From Marinospirillum sp031581385 (GTDB taxonomy: Bacteria > Pseudomonadota > Gammaproteobacteria > Pseudomonadales > Halomonadaceae): 64,000 bases of DNA. Below are positions 1 through 8,752 of the stretch, one piece after another. Below the pieces are notes generated by a model. That model was given only the letters and a program-made list of their open reading frames with translations. It had not been told where the DNA came from and searched no databases. The translations under genes and the position numbers were made by a program. How positions within the stretch are numbered: the stretch's first letter is position 1; each line of letters begins with the position of its first letter. The stretch is from NCBI RefSeq assembly GCF_044810985.1, contig NZ_CP085242.1:1736001-1800000 (forward strand), read 5' to 3'.

Positions 1-56
1 CTTTAAGGTCGGTTAAGATAGCCCTCATTTAGCATTGATAACGACTGGGACGGACT

Positions 57-701
57 ATGCGCAGCGAAGAAGAGCAGATTGAATCCTTCAAAGAGTGGTG
101 GAATAAAAACGGCAAATCGCTGATGGCCGGTGTTGTCATTGCTGCGGCTGGTGTCGGCGGCTGGAAAGGCTGGGAAAGTTATCAGGCCAACCAGGCAGAA
201 TCAGCCTCCACTCTCTACAGTCAACTGACCCAGGTGGTGGCCAATGGCACGGGTGAAGAGCGTGATCTTCAGGCAACCGCCCTGATTGAACAGCTGACCA
301 GTGACTTTGATAAAACCGTTTATGCTGATTATGCCCGCCTGTTTGCTGCGCGCCTGGCCGTGGAGCGTGATGAGTTTGAGCAGGCACAGAGCCATTTGCG
401 CACAGCCCTGGAATCCACCAGCGTAGAAGCGATAGAGCTGGTTACCCGCCTGCGTCTGGCGCGTATTCTCAACTCCCAGGATCAGATCAGTGAAGCTCTG
501 GCTCTTCTGGATGTTCCCGATGCTGGGGGTTTCACTGCCGATTTTGAATCTCTGCGTGGCGATCTTCTGATGTCCCAGGGTGAAGCCCTGCAGGCCCGCC
601 AGGCTTACCAGAAAGCCCTGGACGCCAGCCGTGCTGCAGGGGAATCCGCTCCTCTGGTGGAAATCAAGCTGGACAGCCTGGCCTCACGTGGGGATGCTTG
701 A
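57..701 (+). CDS. yfgM: YfgM-like ancillary SecYEG translocon subunit
   Basis: A 214-residue inner-membrane protein with a short charged cytosolic N-terminus (MRSEEEQIESFKEWWNKNGK), one membrane segment at about residues 22-38, and a TPR-like helical periplasmic domain rich in Ala/Leu. This is the architecture of YfgM, which partners PpiD at the SecYEG translocon and helps hand over exported proteins. The ATG has a GGGACGG ribosome site six bases upstream. Its stop overlaps the bamB start (TGATG), and the order yfgM-bamB-der is the usual gammaproteobacterial one. hisS normally lies just upstream. The first 56 bases carry stops in all frames of the plus strand and only the immediate upstream region of this gene. 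Family call is firm; function is known from E. coli, not shown here. Confidence 0.93.
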   Translation: MRSEEEQIESFKEWWNKNGKSLMAGVVIAAAGVGGWKGWESYQANQAESASTLYSQLTQVVANGTGEERDLQATALIEQLTSDFDKTVYADYARLFAARLAVERDEFEQAQSHLRTALESTSVEAIELVTRLRLARILNSQDQISEALALLDVPDAGGFTADFESLRGDLLMSQGEALQARQAYQKALDASRAAGESAPLVEIKLDSLASRGDA

Positions 702-1882
702 TGCACGCCCGTCAGTCCAATCTTCTTAAAAAATCCTCCACCCTGATTCTGGCTCTGCTGCTGGTTTCGGGGTGCAGCAGTCTGCCCGAGCCGCAATACC
801 CGCCCAAGCCCCTGCCGGATCATTCCGATACCGCCAGTCTGCAGAAGCAATGGCAGGATCATTCCGGCTATGGCGAGCGTTGGCGCGGTTATGATTTGCA
901 ACCGGCCCTGGACAAGCAGTTACTGATCAGTGGTGACACTCAGGGCTACCTGCAGGCTTTTGATCTGGAAGGCGGGTTTTTGAATTTCAACAAAACCCTC
1001 TGGACTCAAGAGCTGGGCGTGGGCATCAGTGCCGGTTTAACCCTGGAAAACAACAAGCTCTTTGTGGTCACGCAAAATGGCGAACTTCTGGCTCTGGATG
1101 CCCGAACAGGCGAGCAGCTGTGGCAGACCGAACTCAGCAGTGAAGCCCTGAGCCCGACCCAGGTTCAGGACAATCTTGCCGTAGTACAAACGGCAGACGG
1201 CAAACTGACCGCTTTTAGCGCGGACACCGGACGCCAGCTGTGGAGTTTTGACAGCCTGACCCCTTCACTGACCCTGCGAGGAACGGCTTCGCCCACCCTC
1301 ACCAGCACCCAGGTTATGGCCGGTTTTGCCAATGGCAAGCTGTATGCGGTGGACAACGCCTCCGGGCAGGCCAACTGGGATACCCAGATTGCTCAGCCGC
1401 AGGGGCGTACCGATATTGAACGCCTGGTGGATGTTGATGGACAGGCACGAATTGCGGAGGGGCTGCTGATCGTCAACAGCTACCAGGGGCAAACCCAGGC
1501 TCTGGACCCTTTCTCGGGCCGTAGTCGCTGGAGTCAGGATATTTCCAGTTTTCATTCGCCCTTGATTGATCAGGGGCGGGTTTTCATCGTCGATGAAGCC
1601 AGCCGCATTCATGCCCTGGATCTTGCTTCCGGCAGCAGTCTCTGGAAACAGGAGGCCCTGTTCGGACGCGAATTGACCGAAGCCGTGATGCTTTCAGGGC
1701 AGCTGGTTGTTGCCGACTACCAGGGTTACCTTCACTTGCTGGACCCGGATACCGGTGAAGTAACCGGCCGCCAGGCATTTGACCTGGATGGCATCCGCAG
1801 TACCCCTGTTGTTCATCAAGATCGCCTCCTGGTTCACTCCATTCGCGGTCGCCTCGGGCTATTCACCCTTAAGAAAGACTAA
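701..1882 (+). CDS. bamB: Outer-membrane assembly lipoprotein BamB
   Basis: A 393-residue lipoprotein: the signal peptide ends in the lipobox LVSGC, with the lipidated cysteine at residue 25. The rest is made of repeated beta-propeller blades of the PQQ/WD type (recurring patterns such as LLALDARTGEQLW and LYAVDNASGQANW), as in the eight-bladed BamB of the BAM complex, which inserts beta-barrel proteins in the outer membrane. I chose the ATG at 701, which shares its A with the yfgM stop, over a TTG three bases earlier. der follows after two bases, so the three genes form one translationally coupled operon. Confidence 0.95.
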   Translation: MHARQSNLLKKSSTLILALLLVSGCSSLPEPQYPPKPLPDHSDTASLQKQWQDHSGYGERWRGYDLQPALDKQLLISGDTQGYLQAFDLEGGFLNFNKTLWTQELGVGISAGLTLENNKLFVVTQNGELLALDARTGEQLWQTELSSEALSPTQVQDNLAVVQTADGKLTAFSADTGRQLWSFDSLTPSLTLRGTASPTLTSTQVMAGFANGKLYAVDNASGQANWDTQIAQPQGRTDIERLVDVDGQARIAEGLLIVNSYQGQTQALDPFSGRSRWSQDISSFHSPLIDQGRVFIVDEASRIHALDLASGSSLWKQEALFGRELTEAVMLSGQLVVADYQGYLHLLDPDTGEVTGRQAFDLDGIRSTPVVHQDRLLVHSIRGRLGLFTLKKD

Positions 1883-1884
1883 TT

Positions 1885-3360
1885 ATGCTTCCTGTTATTG
1901 CCCTGGTTGGCCGACCCAATGTCGGTAAATCCACCCTTTTCAATCGTTTAACCCGCAGCAGGGATGCACTCGTGGCCGATTTTCCCGGCTTGACCCGTGA
2001 CCGTCAATACGGCCAGGGCAAGGTGGGCGGCTTTCCCTATATCGTCATAGATACCGGGGGTATCAGTGGTGATGAAGAAGGCATCGACGCCGAAATGGCA
2101 CGTCAGTCCCTTTTGGCCGTTGATGAAGCCGATATTGTGCTCTTTATTGTCGACGCCCGTGCAGGCCTGACCACTGCGGATGAAATGATTTCCCAGTACC
2201 TGCGGGAAAACAACAAAAAAGCCTACCTGGTGGTCAACAAAACCGACGGCCTGGATGCCGAGGCCTGGAGTGCCGAGTTTTATGCTCTGGGCATGACCAG
2301 TCAGCCCTACCTGATTGCTGCTGTGCATAACCGCGGTGTCACCAGCATGATCACCGAACTGCTGGAAAGCCTGCCCGGCAATCAGCCGATCAGTCAGGAA
2401 GAAGAGGCGGCAGAAGAACCTCTGCAAGAAGAAGACGATGAAGGTCTGGCCGAAGAGTCCAGAAAGCATGCCGACCGCGAACTCAAATTCGGGATTATCG
2501 GCCGCCCCAATGTCGGCAAGTCCACGCTGGTCAATCGCATTCTGGGTGAGGAAAGGGTTATCGTTTACGACCAGCCCGGCACCACCCGCGATGCCATCAC
2601 CATCCCCTTTGAGCGTAATGAGAAAAAATACACCCTGGTGGATACCGCAGGCATCCGTCGCCGCAAGAATGTCACGGAAACAGCGGAAAAATTCTCCATC
2701 GTCAAAACCCTGCAGGCCATCAAGGAATGCAATGTTGCGGTGATGGTGATGGACGCTCGCACCGGGCTGGTGGATCAGGATCTGCATCTGTTGAGCTTTG
2801 TTCTGGAATCAGGTCGCTCCCTGGTTCTGGCGGTCAACAAGTGGGACAAGCTGGATCAGGAAGTCAAAGACAATATCAAAAAAGAAGTCACCCGCCGCCT
2901 GGGTTTTGTAGATTACGCTGATATTCATTACATATCAGCCTTGCACGGCACGGGAGTGGGTGAGCTGTTCCGCTCGGTGGAAAAGGCTTACAAGTCAGCC
3001 ACCAGTCACTGGTCGACCAATCGCCTGACCAACCTGCTGCAGGATGTGGTTAGCGAACACCAGCCACCCATGATCAACGGACGTCGCATCAAGCTGCGCT
3101 ATGCCCACCAGGGTGGTCTTAATCCCCCCATTATTGTGGTGCATGGCAATCAAACCGATGCTTTGCCCAACAGCTACAAACGCTACCTGATGAATACCTT
3201 CCGCAAGGTACTCAAGGTGACGGGTACACCGCTGAGGTTTGAGTTCCGCAGCGGTGAAAATCCCTATGCCCCTGAAGCCAAAACCAGCCGTGAAGCCGCC
3301 AAGGCCCGCCAGTTGAAGCTGACCAAGGAAGCCAGAAAAGAGCGCAAAAAACGCCGTTAA
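1885..3360 (+). CDS. der: Ribosome biogenesis GTPase Der (EngA)
   Basis: A 491-residue tandem GTPase. Both G domains show the P-loop GRPNVGKS (residues 9-16 and about 206-213), DTGG or DTAG switch-II motifs (DTGGIS, DTAGIR) and NKxD specificity motifs (NKTD, NKWD). A highly acidic linker separates the two G domains, and the C-terminal KH-like domain ends in a Lys/Arg-rich tail (KEARKERKKRR). Der acts in maturation of the 50S subunit. Length and order match the family. Start ATG lies two bases after the bamB stop. Confidence 0.97.
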   Translation: MLPVIALVGRPNVGKSTLFNRLTRSRDALVADFPGLTRDRQYGQGKVGGFPYIVIDTGGISGDEEGIDAEMARQSLLAVDEADIVLFIVDARAGLTTADEMISQYLRENNKKAYLVVNKTDGLDAEAWSAEFYALGMTSQPYLIAAVHNRGVTSMITELLESLPGNQPISQEEEAAEEPLQEEDDEGLAEESRKHADRELKFGIIGRPNVGKSTLVNRILGEERVIVYDQPGTTRDAITIPFERNEKKYTLVDTAGIRRRKNVTETAEKFSIVKTLQAIKECNVAVMVMDARTGLVDQDLHLLSFVLESGRSLVLAVNKWDKLDQEVKDNIKKEVTRRLGFVDYADIHYISALHGTGVGELFRSVEKAYKSATSHWSTNRLTNLLQDVVSEHQPPMINGRRIKLRYAHQGGLNPPIIVVHGNQTDALPNSYKRYLMNTFRKVLKVTGTPLRFEFRSGENPYAPEAKTSREAAKARQLKLTKEARKERKKRR

Positions 3361-3378
3361 GCTGACTGAAGACGGCTT

Positions 3379-3771
3379 TCAGCCGATGCCTTCATCTTCC
3401 GGGTGAAAAGACGGAATCAGATGAGGGCTGCGGTCACAAAGACTGATCAACAGACGGGCAATCAGATCATGCATGATCAGTGTCTTGCGATTGCCTGTTT
3501 CTTCATAGTACGCCTTGATGGTGTTCTTCAGGCTGCGATCGCCGGAAACCTCAACCAGAATATCCACCTCACCCGCTTCCCGAACCAAATCCATGGGCTG
3601 GGTAAAGCAGGGTATCGACTTGTCCTTTGCCAGGCGCATTCCCGGTGAGTCGGAATCAATATCAGCCACCCCTACGATCTCGATATAGCTGTATTGCATC
3701 AGGTCTTTCAAAAGGGGAGTGCCTGTCCTTCCAGCGCCAATCAGGGCAATGCTTAGAGTTTGATGGGTCAT
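3379..3771 (-). CDS. Small NAD(P)-binding Rossmann-fold protein, function unknown
   Basis: A 130-residue protein that starts directly with a dinucleotide-binding strand and glycine loop (IALIGAGRTGTPLL), followed by an acidic residue at the end of the second strand (VGVADID). This resembles the N-terminal NAD-binding half of homoserine dehydrogenase or related reductases, but no catalytic domain follows, so it is a stand-alone nucleotide-binding module. The ATG at 3771 is preferred because an AAGGAG site lies seven bases upstream; a TTG 24 bases earlier is the alternative. It converges with der, 18 bases apart. I cannot assign a substrate or role. Confidence 0.7.
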   Translation of the reverse strand: MTHQTLSIALIGAGRTGTPLLKDLMQYSYIEIVGVADIDSDSPGMRLAKDKSIPCFTQPMDLVREAGEVDILVEVSGDRSLKNTIKAYYEETGNRKTLIMHDLIARLLISLCDRSPHLIPSFHPEDEGIG

Positions 3772-3945
3772 TTCCTGTCTCCTTTTCCATTTCAAGAATT
3801 CACTATAAAGCCTTCCTCTGAAGGGGTAAAATCCTAAATAAACTAATCAGCCAGGTCTTGATCAGCATCAGTCTGGTGAAATAGTTGCAAAGGCTTTATG
3901 CTGGCATCTAAAGATGCAGTAAGGATATTTAATAAGGAGCAAGCC

Positions 3946-5625
3946 GTGGGCGAGAAACCTGAAAAGCCAAGTAGCGAGGCCCCACTCCCCAGTGCCCTGG
4001 AACTGGGTTTTGCTTATCAATTCCATGAAGACAGCCGGGAACTGTGGGTTGCTTTTGATCCCCTGGAAACCAGCCGCGAGCTCAGCAAGGAGCAGTTTCA
4101 ACAGATCACCCAGGATGCCGGTTTTCGCCCCGAAGAATTTCCACTGACCCCTCAGAGTGTTTCTGTGCTTCTGGATACGGTGCGCCGCCGTGAAGCCAAG
4201 GATATCTGCATCAGCATTCCGGTGGATGGCCGGGTGGAAGTCTTTCTCAACCCCAGCAAGCTCCTCGCCGGTATGGTTCTTTTTGGTGCTCAGGGTCAAG
4301 GCAAGCCGGTTGACCGTGCACAAATTGATCAGGTTCTGAAAAAATCCAAGGTCAGTCACGGCATCATGGAAGACACACTTGAAAAGCTGGCCAGCGAAGA
4401 ACTCAACCAGAAGCTGCGTAACAGCGCCGATGTTTACTGCACCGTGATTGCCTATGGTGAAGGTCACGAAAACGGTGTGGATGCCCGCCTGGAAACCCTG
4501 ATCGAAGATGCTTCCGACCGCCGCCCTCAGGAAGATGAACACGGCACGGTGGATTTCCTGGATCTGGGTGAATTTCCTATGATTGAGGAAAACACCCCCC
4601 TGATGCGTCGCTACCCGCCCACCAAGGGCAAAGCTGGCATGACGGTCACCGGCAAGACTATCCGCGCCAAAGATGGCAAGGATATCCAGTTCAAGATCAA
4701 GGATGCCAGCGTCAAACCCGCTGAGGAGGATGAAGACCTCTTGATTGCCGCCAGTTCCGGCTTGCCGGTAATCAGCGAAAAAGGCGTGCATCTGGAAGCC
4801 ATTTTAAAAATTGACAAGGTGGATATAGAAACCGGCCATATCCGCTATCGTGGCAGTATTGAGATCAAGGGGGATGTGCGCGATGGCATGCAGGTCATCG
4901 CCACGGGGGATATCAAGATTGGCGGGGTGGTGGATGCCGCCTTTATCAAAGCGGGCGGACATATTGAATGCCTTGGAGGTGTCATCGGCCATACCGGCAG
5001 CGAATACATGACCGATAAGGCCGCTTTGGTTGCCGAGTGCAGCATCAAGGCCCGCTTTGCCCATGAGGCGCGAATGCAGGCCAAACAGGAAATCATTATT
5101 GGCAACCAGGTCATGCACTCCCACCTCAGCTCGGAAACCTATATTCAGGTGCAGGGCAAGGGGCAGGTGGTGGGTGGCTCCCTCAAGGCTGCCGACTGCC
5201 TGGAAATGAGCACCAGCGGTGCGCTGGCCTACACTGAAACCCACCTGGAAGTGGGTGAGTCAGCCGGGTTACAGGAAACCTATACCGAACTGCTGGCCCA
5301 GCTCAACCACATGGAAGACCAGAAATATCAACTCATTGAGCTGGCCCGCAAGACCAAACAGGCCGGACGTGAAGAGCTGGCCAAAAAGAAAGACCAACTG
5401 ATCCGGGCCAAGGAAACTCTGGAGGTTCGAGGAGCCCAGCTCAACAAGGACATCAGTCAGATTGAAGAGCAGCTCAGGCGCTATTATGCCTCAAAAATTG
5501 TGATCAACCGGCGCGCCTACCCTGGCACTCTGATCTGCATTGCCGGTCACAAGTATGAGGTCAACAAGGAGCTGGACAAGGTGACCTTTATCCTCAAGGA
5601 AGACAAAGTCTTTATTCAGCAATAG
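3946..5625 (+). CDS. FapA-like DUF342 protein
   Basis: About 559 residues. The central part is the right-handed beta-helix of the FapA/DUF342 family (glycine- and valine-rich repeats such as GDIKIGGVVDAAFIKAGG and GSIEIKGDVRDG), followed by a Lys/Glu-rich coiled coil near residues 450-510 and a short beta C-terminus. DUF342 proteins in gammaproteobacteria are often polymerised or flagellum-associated factors; no motif here fixes a function. I favour the GTG at 3946, which has a perfect AAGGAG six bases upstream, over the in-frame ATG at 3898, which has none. The gene converges on the D-lactate dehydrogenase gene and the two coding ends overlap by 14 bases. Confidence 0.8.
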   Translation: MGEKPEKPSSEAPLPSALELGFAYQFHEDSRELWVAFDPLETSRELSKEQFQQITQDAGFRPEEFPLTPQSVSVLLDTVRRREAKDICISIPVDGRVEVFLNPSKLLAGMVLFGAQGQGKPVDRAQIDQVLKKSKVSHGIMEDTLEKLASEELNQKLRNSADVYCTVIAYGEGHENGVDARLETLIEDASDRRPQEDEHGTVDFLDLGEFPMIEENTPLMRRYPPTKGKAGMTVTGKTIRAKDGKDIQFKIKDASVKPAEEDEDLLIAASSGLPVISEKGVHLEAILKIDKVDIETGHIRYRGSIEIKGDVRDGMQVIATGDIKIGGVVDAAFIKAGGHIECLGGVIGHTGSEYMTDKAALVAECSIKARFAHEARMQAKQEIIIGNQVMHSHLSSETYIQVQGKGQVVGGSLKAADCLEMSTSGALAYTETHLEVGESAGLQETYTELLAQLNHMEDQKYQLIELARKTKQAGREELAKKKDQLIRAKETLEVRGAQLNKDISQIEEQLRRYYASKIVINRRAYPGTLICIAGHKYEVNKELDKVTFILKEDKVFIQQ

Positions 5626-8464
5626 TCCTGTTTACCGGCTGACTGACCTCATCCACCAGATAAAGAATCGACTGGTAACGGATCCCCGCGTGCTCTTCCA
5701 GACCCAACTCACAGGTGCGGCTATTGGAATAACCGGCAACACAACCGGCCACTTCCCGGCTTAAATCCTGCAGTGAGGAAGCATTCAGCTCCGGCTGCTG
5801 GAAACCCTTGTCCCCGGCAAATCCACAGCAGGTGACCGACTCCGGTAGCACCACGGTTTCCGTGCAGGCTTGTGCCAGCTTGATCAGCAGTTCACCCTTG
5901 CCTCGTCGAGTTGTCGAGCAGGTGACATGCAGAGCAATCCGATCATTTTTGGGTTTGATCTGCAAACGCGGCAGGAGGTGTTCAGCCACAAATTCACTGG
6001 CCTCATACAACTGCAACTCCGGCAACAAATTACCCTCATCCAGTTTCATGTTGCAGGGGCTGGTGTCCGTGACGATGGGCCATTCCCCCTGGTTGGAAGC
6101 CTTATGCAAAGCAGCCAGGAGTTCACTTTGTTTTTTATCCGCCACCTCAAACAGCCCCTTGGACTGAAAAGGCATGCCACAACAGAGGCTATCAATGCCT
6201 TCAGGAATAATCACCCGGTAGCCCGCCTTGTGCAGCAGGTTCAAGGTGACCGCTTTGATATCCTCTTGTTGACCGGCCGCTGAGGAGACCCCAAAAACAC
6301 GGGTGGCACAAGAAGGCCAATAAACCACGCTGGGCGCCTGGGGGTCAGCAGGGGCGGCAACTCTGGGCTGGCTCTTTTGCAAAGGCTTTGCTGCCTGAGG
6401 CATACTGGGCCGCCAGTGCCCCACGGCACCCACACCCAGTTTGCGCAAACCCGTCATGCTCGCCGACATCCCGGAATCACCAAGGATCTTGCGACCCAGA
6501 TTGGCCAACTTGATCCCCCCACGCGCCATCCGCGTCACCCCATCAAAGTGGCTGGCGATCCACTGGGCCTTGTCCAGATGCTTGAAGTTCTGTTCCCGCC
6601 GCAGACTGCGTACCAGATCACCGGTATTGATCCCCACCGGACACTGGGTGGAACAGAGGCCATCCGCTGCACAGGTATCCAGACCCTGGTATTGATAGGC
6701 TTCAGCCAGGCGATCTATATCCGCTGCGGGTTCTCCGGCCTGACGGCGACGCTGCAGTTCCCGCCAGATCACAATCCGCTGACGGGGTGTCAGGGTCAGT
6801 CGCCGCGAAGGACAAACCGCTTCACAGAAACCACATTCAATGCATTTATCCACCAAGGGATCGGCTTCCGGCAGGGGTTTGAGATTCTGCAGGTGAATCT
6901 GGGCATTGTCGGAAAGAATCACATCCGGATTGAGTAGATTGGTAGGATCAAACAGTTGCTTGATCGACTTCATCAGGGCATAGGCTTCACTGCCCCATTC
7001 CAGCTCGACATAGGGGGCCATGTTGCGCCCGGTGCCGTGTTCGGCCTTCAGCGAGCCACCGTATTTGACGGCCACCAACTGCGCCACTTCATCCATCAGC
7101 GCTTGATAACGTTTGACCTCGGCGGGATCATCAAAGCCCTGGGTAAACACAAAATGCAGATTGCCTTCCAGAGCGTGACCGAAAAGAATAGCCTCGTCAT
7201 AGTGGTATTTTCTGAACAGGGCCTGCAGCTCAATAACGCCTTCAGCCAGACGCTCCAGCGGGAAGGCGACATCTTCAATAATCACCGTGGTACCGATCAC
7301 CCGCTCGGCCCCCACCGCCGGGAAAGTACCCTTGCGGATTTTCCAGTAGAGTTCGTAAGTCTTGATGTCCGTGGTAAAAACCACGGGCCGCAGGGTTTTG
7401 ATTCCCTCCAGAGTGGCCTCTACCTGGGCAATATTGGACTCCAGGTGTTGATCGTCACTGCCACGCACATCCACCAGCAGAGCCGCTGCTCCTTCCGGCA
7501 AGTCTTTAAGATCTGATGGCATGCCCGGCATGTCCTGCACGGCACGCAGGGCAGCACGATCCAAAAGCTCCACAGCAGCAACCGGCGATGGCTTCATGGC
7601 GGTGGTGGCCCGACAGGCAGCTTCCATATCGGGGAAATAAATCAGCGCCGCAGCCTTGTGCGGATAGTCAGGAACTGTGTTGTAGGTGATCTCACTGATA
7701 AAGCCCAGGGTGCCTTCCGAGCCAATCAACAGGTGTTTGAGAATCTCCAGCGGCTCGGTAAAATCCACCAGGGCATTAAGACTGTAGCCGGTGGTATTTT
7801 TCAAACGGTACTTATGGCGGATTTTATCGGCCAGCTCGGTATTGGCACGAGTGGCCTCGCCCAGAGCCTGAAGGCGTTGCAGCCACTCTCCGTGGCTGGC
7901 CTTGAAAGCAGCAACCGACTTGGGGCTTGAAGTATCCAACAGCCCACCATCGGCAAAAACCACCCTGACATCCCTGAGGGTGTTGTAGGAATTCTGGGCT
8001 GTGCCGCAGCACATACCCGAAGCGTTATTGGCGGCGATACCACCAATCATGCAGGCATTGATTGAAGCCGGATCAGGGCCAATCTTGCGCTGCAGAGGTG
8101 CCAGATACTTGTTGGCCTGAGCACCAATGATGCCCGGCTTCAGACGAATCGCCTGGCCGTCATCCAGAATTTGATAATCTTTCCAGCCATTACCCAGTTG
8201 AATCAGCACCGAATCTGTCACCGCCTGACCGGACAGCGAAGTTCCTGCCGCCCGAAAAGTCACCGGCAGACCACGCCGGGCACACTCAGCCAGCACCAAC
8301 TGGACTTCCTCTTCTGATTCCACCCGCACCACCAGTTGCGGCACCAGGCGATAGAAACTGGCATCCGTTCCATAAGCCAAAGTCCGTAGCTCGTCACTGA
8401 TCAGACGATCTTCAGGCAAGTGCGCGGACAAGGCGGATTGCAGTTCGGTGTAGGGTGAGGTCAT
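5612..8464 (-). CDS. FAD and Fe-S D-lactate dehydrogenase (Dld-II type)
   Basis: About 950 residues with three parts in order. An FAD_binding_4 domain (PVTFRAAGTSLSGQ) and FAD-oxidase C-terminal domain come first, with HGTGRN near residue 475. A two-cluster ferredoxin domain follows (CIECGFCEAVCP near 541, CADGLCSTQCPVG near 597). Last are two CCG motifs (CCGMPFQSKG near 761 and CCGFAGDKGF near 880). This is the layout of the membrane-associated D-lactate dehydrogenase Dld-II of Shewanella, which passes electrons from D-lactate to quinone. The permease and LutABC genes beside it support lactate rather than D-2-hydroxyglutarate as substrate, though that specificity cannot be read from sequence. 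Start is the ATG at 8464; a TTG 27 bases earlier is possible. Confidence 0.88.
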   Translation of the reverse strand: MTSPYTELQSALSAHLPEDRLISDELRTLAYGTDASFYRLVPQLVVRVESEEEVQLVLAECARRGLPVTFRAAGTSLSGQAVTDSVLIQLGNGWKDYQILDDGQAIRLKPGIIGAQANKYLAPLQRKIGPDPASINACMIGGIAANNASGMCCGTAQNSYNTLRDVRVVFADGGLLDTSSPKSVAAFKASHGEWLQRLQALGEATRANTELADKIRHKYRLKNTTGYSLNALVDFTEPLEILKHLLIGSEGTLGFISEITYNTVPDYPHKAAALIYFPDMEAACRATTAMKPSPVAAVELLDRAALRAVQDMPGMPSDLKDLPEGAAALLVDVRGSDDQHLESNIAQVEATLEGIKTLRPVVFTTDIKTYELYWKIRKGTFPAVGAERVIGTTVIIEDVAFPLERLAEGVIELQALFRKYHYDEAILFGHALEGNLHFVFTQGFDDPAEVKRYQALMDEVAQLVAVKYGGSLKAEHGTGRNMAPYVELEWGSEAYALMKSIKQLFDPTNLLNPDVILSDNAQIHLQNLKPLPEADPLVDKCIECGFCEAVCPSRRLTLTPRQRIVIWRELQRRRQAGEPAADIDRLAEAYQYQGLDTCAADGLCSTQCPVGINTGDLVRSLRREQNFKHLDKAQWIASHFDGVTRMARGGIKLANLGRKILGDSGMSASMTGLRKLGVGAVGHWRPSMPQAAKPLQKSQPRVAAPADPQAPSVVYWPSCATRVFGVSSAAGQQEDIKAVTLNLLHKAGYRVIIPEGIDSLCCGMPFQSKGLFEVADKKQSELLAALHKASNQGEWPIVTDTSPCNMKLDEGNLLPELQLYEASEFVAEHLLPRLQIKPKNDRIALHVTCSTTRRGKGELLIKLAQACTETVVLPESVTCCGFAGDKGFQQPELNASSLQDLSREVAGCVAGYSNSRTCELGLEEHAGIRYQSILYLVDEVSQPVNRTIAE

Positions 8465-8537
8465 GGGAAAGTTACCTTGAAGAAAAAACAAACTGTGAGG
8501 TTCAAGACGGCCGCTTAAGCAAGGCCATTTGCTTTTC

Positions 8538-8567
8538 AGGTGGACATTCTATCCTGAATGTACACCT
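8538..8567 (-). promoter_or_regulatory. Hairpin in the leader of the D-lactate dehydrogenase gene
   Basis: Read on the minus strand the segment forms a stem AGGTG-T-ACATTC / GAATGT-C-CACCT with one T-C mismatch and a six-base loop AGGATA. It lies roughly 75-100 bases upstream of the dehydrogenase start codon, in the likely leader. The GGA in the loop is of the kind bound by CsrA/RsmA, but the dyad could equally be a protein operator. Apart from this dyad and the repeat at 8636-8737, I see nothing coding in 8465-8752. Confidence 0.35.
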
Positions 8568-8635
8568 GCGCTCGGCTTCCTGCCTCGCTGACGCAAACAA
8601 CCTTGCCGCGGCCTTGGTCTCTATACTTGCTGAAA

Positions 8636-8737
8636 GGTCAGCAGGGGTACTTTGTCAGGCTCTCCACAACAGGAAGTTGTGGCGAGAGCTTACAGGGACG
8701 TATTCACGCGTCCTGACAAAGCTGCCCCTGCTTGACC
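8636..8737 (+). repeat. Structured intergenic repeat, copy 1 (short form)
   Basis: A 102-base element. Its ends pair over about 25 bases (GGTC-AGCAGGGG...TTTGTCAGG on the left with CCTGACAAAG...CCCCTGCTTGACC on the right). Inside is the hairpin CCACAAC-AGGAA-GTTGTGG (8664-8682) and then the conserved block TTACAGGGACGTATTCAC followed by GCGTCCTG. Copies 2 and 3 share this framework but carry about 50 extra bases with two more hairpins. In this copy the GGA motifs read on the plus strand, antisense to the flanking lactate permease and dehydrogenase genes. Confidence 0.85.
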
Positions 8738-8752
8738 TGTTAACCGATAACC

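Noticed and set aside
8636..8737. Repeat copy 1 as a simple terminator of lldP
   Set aside because: No T-run follows the stem on either strand, and the same framework recurs at two other sites with internal hairpins.
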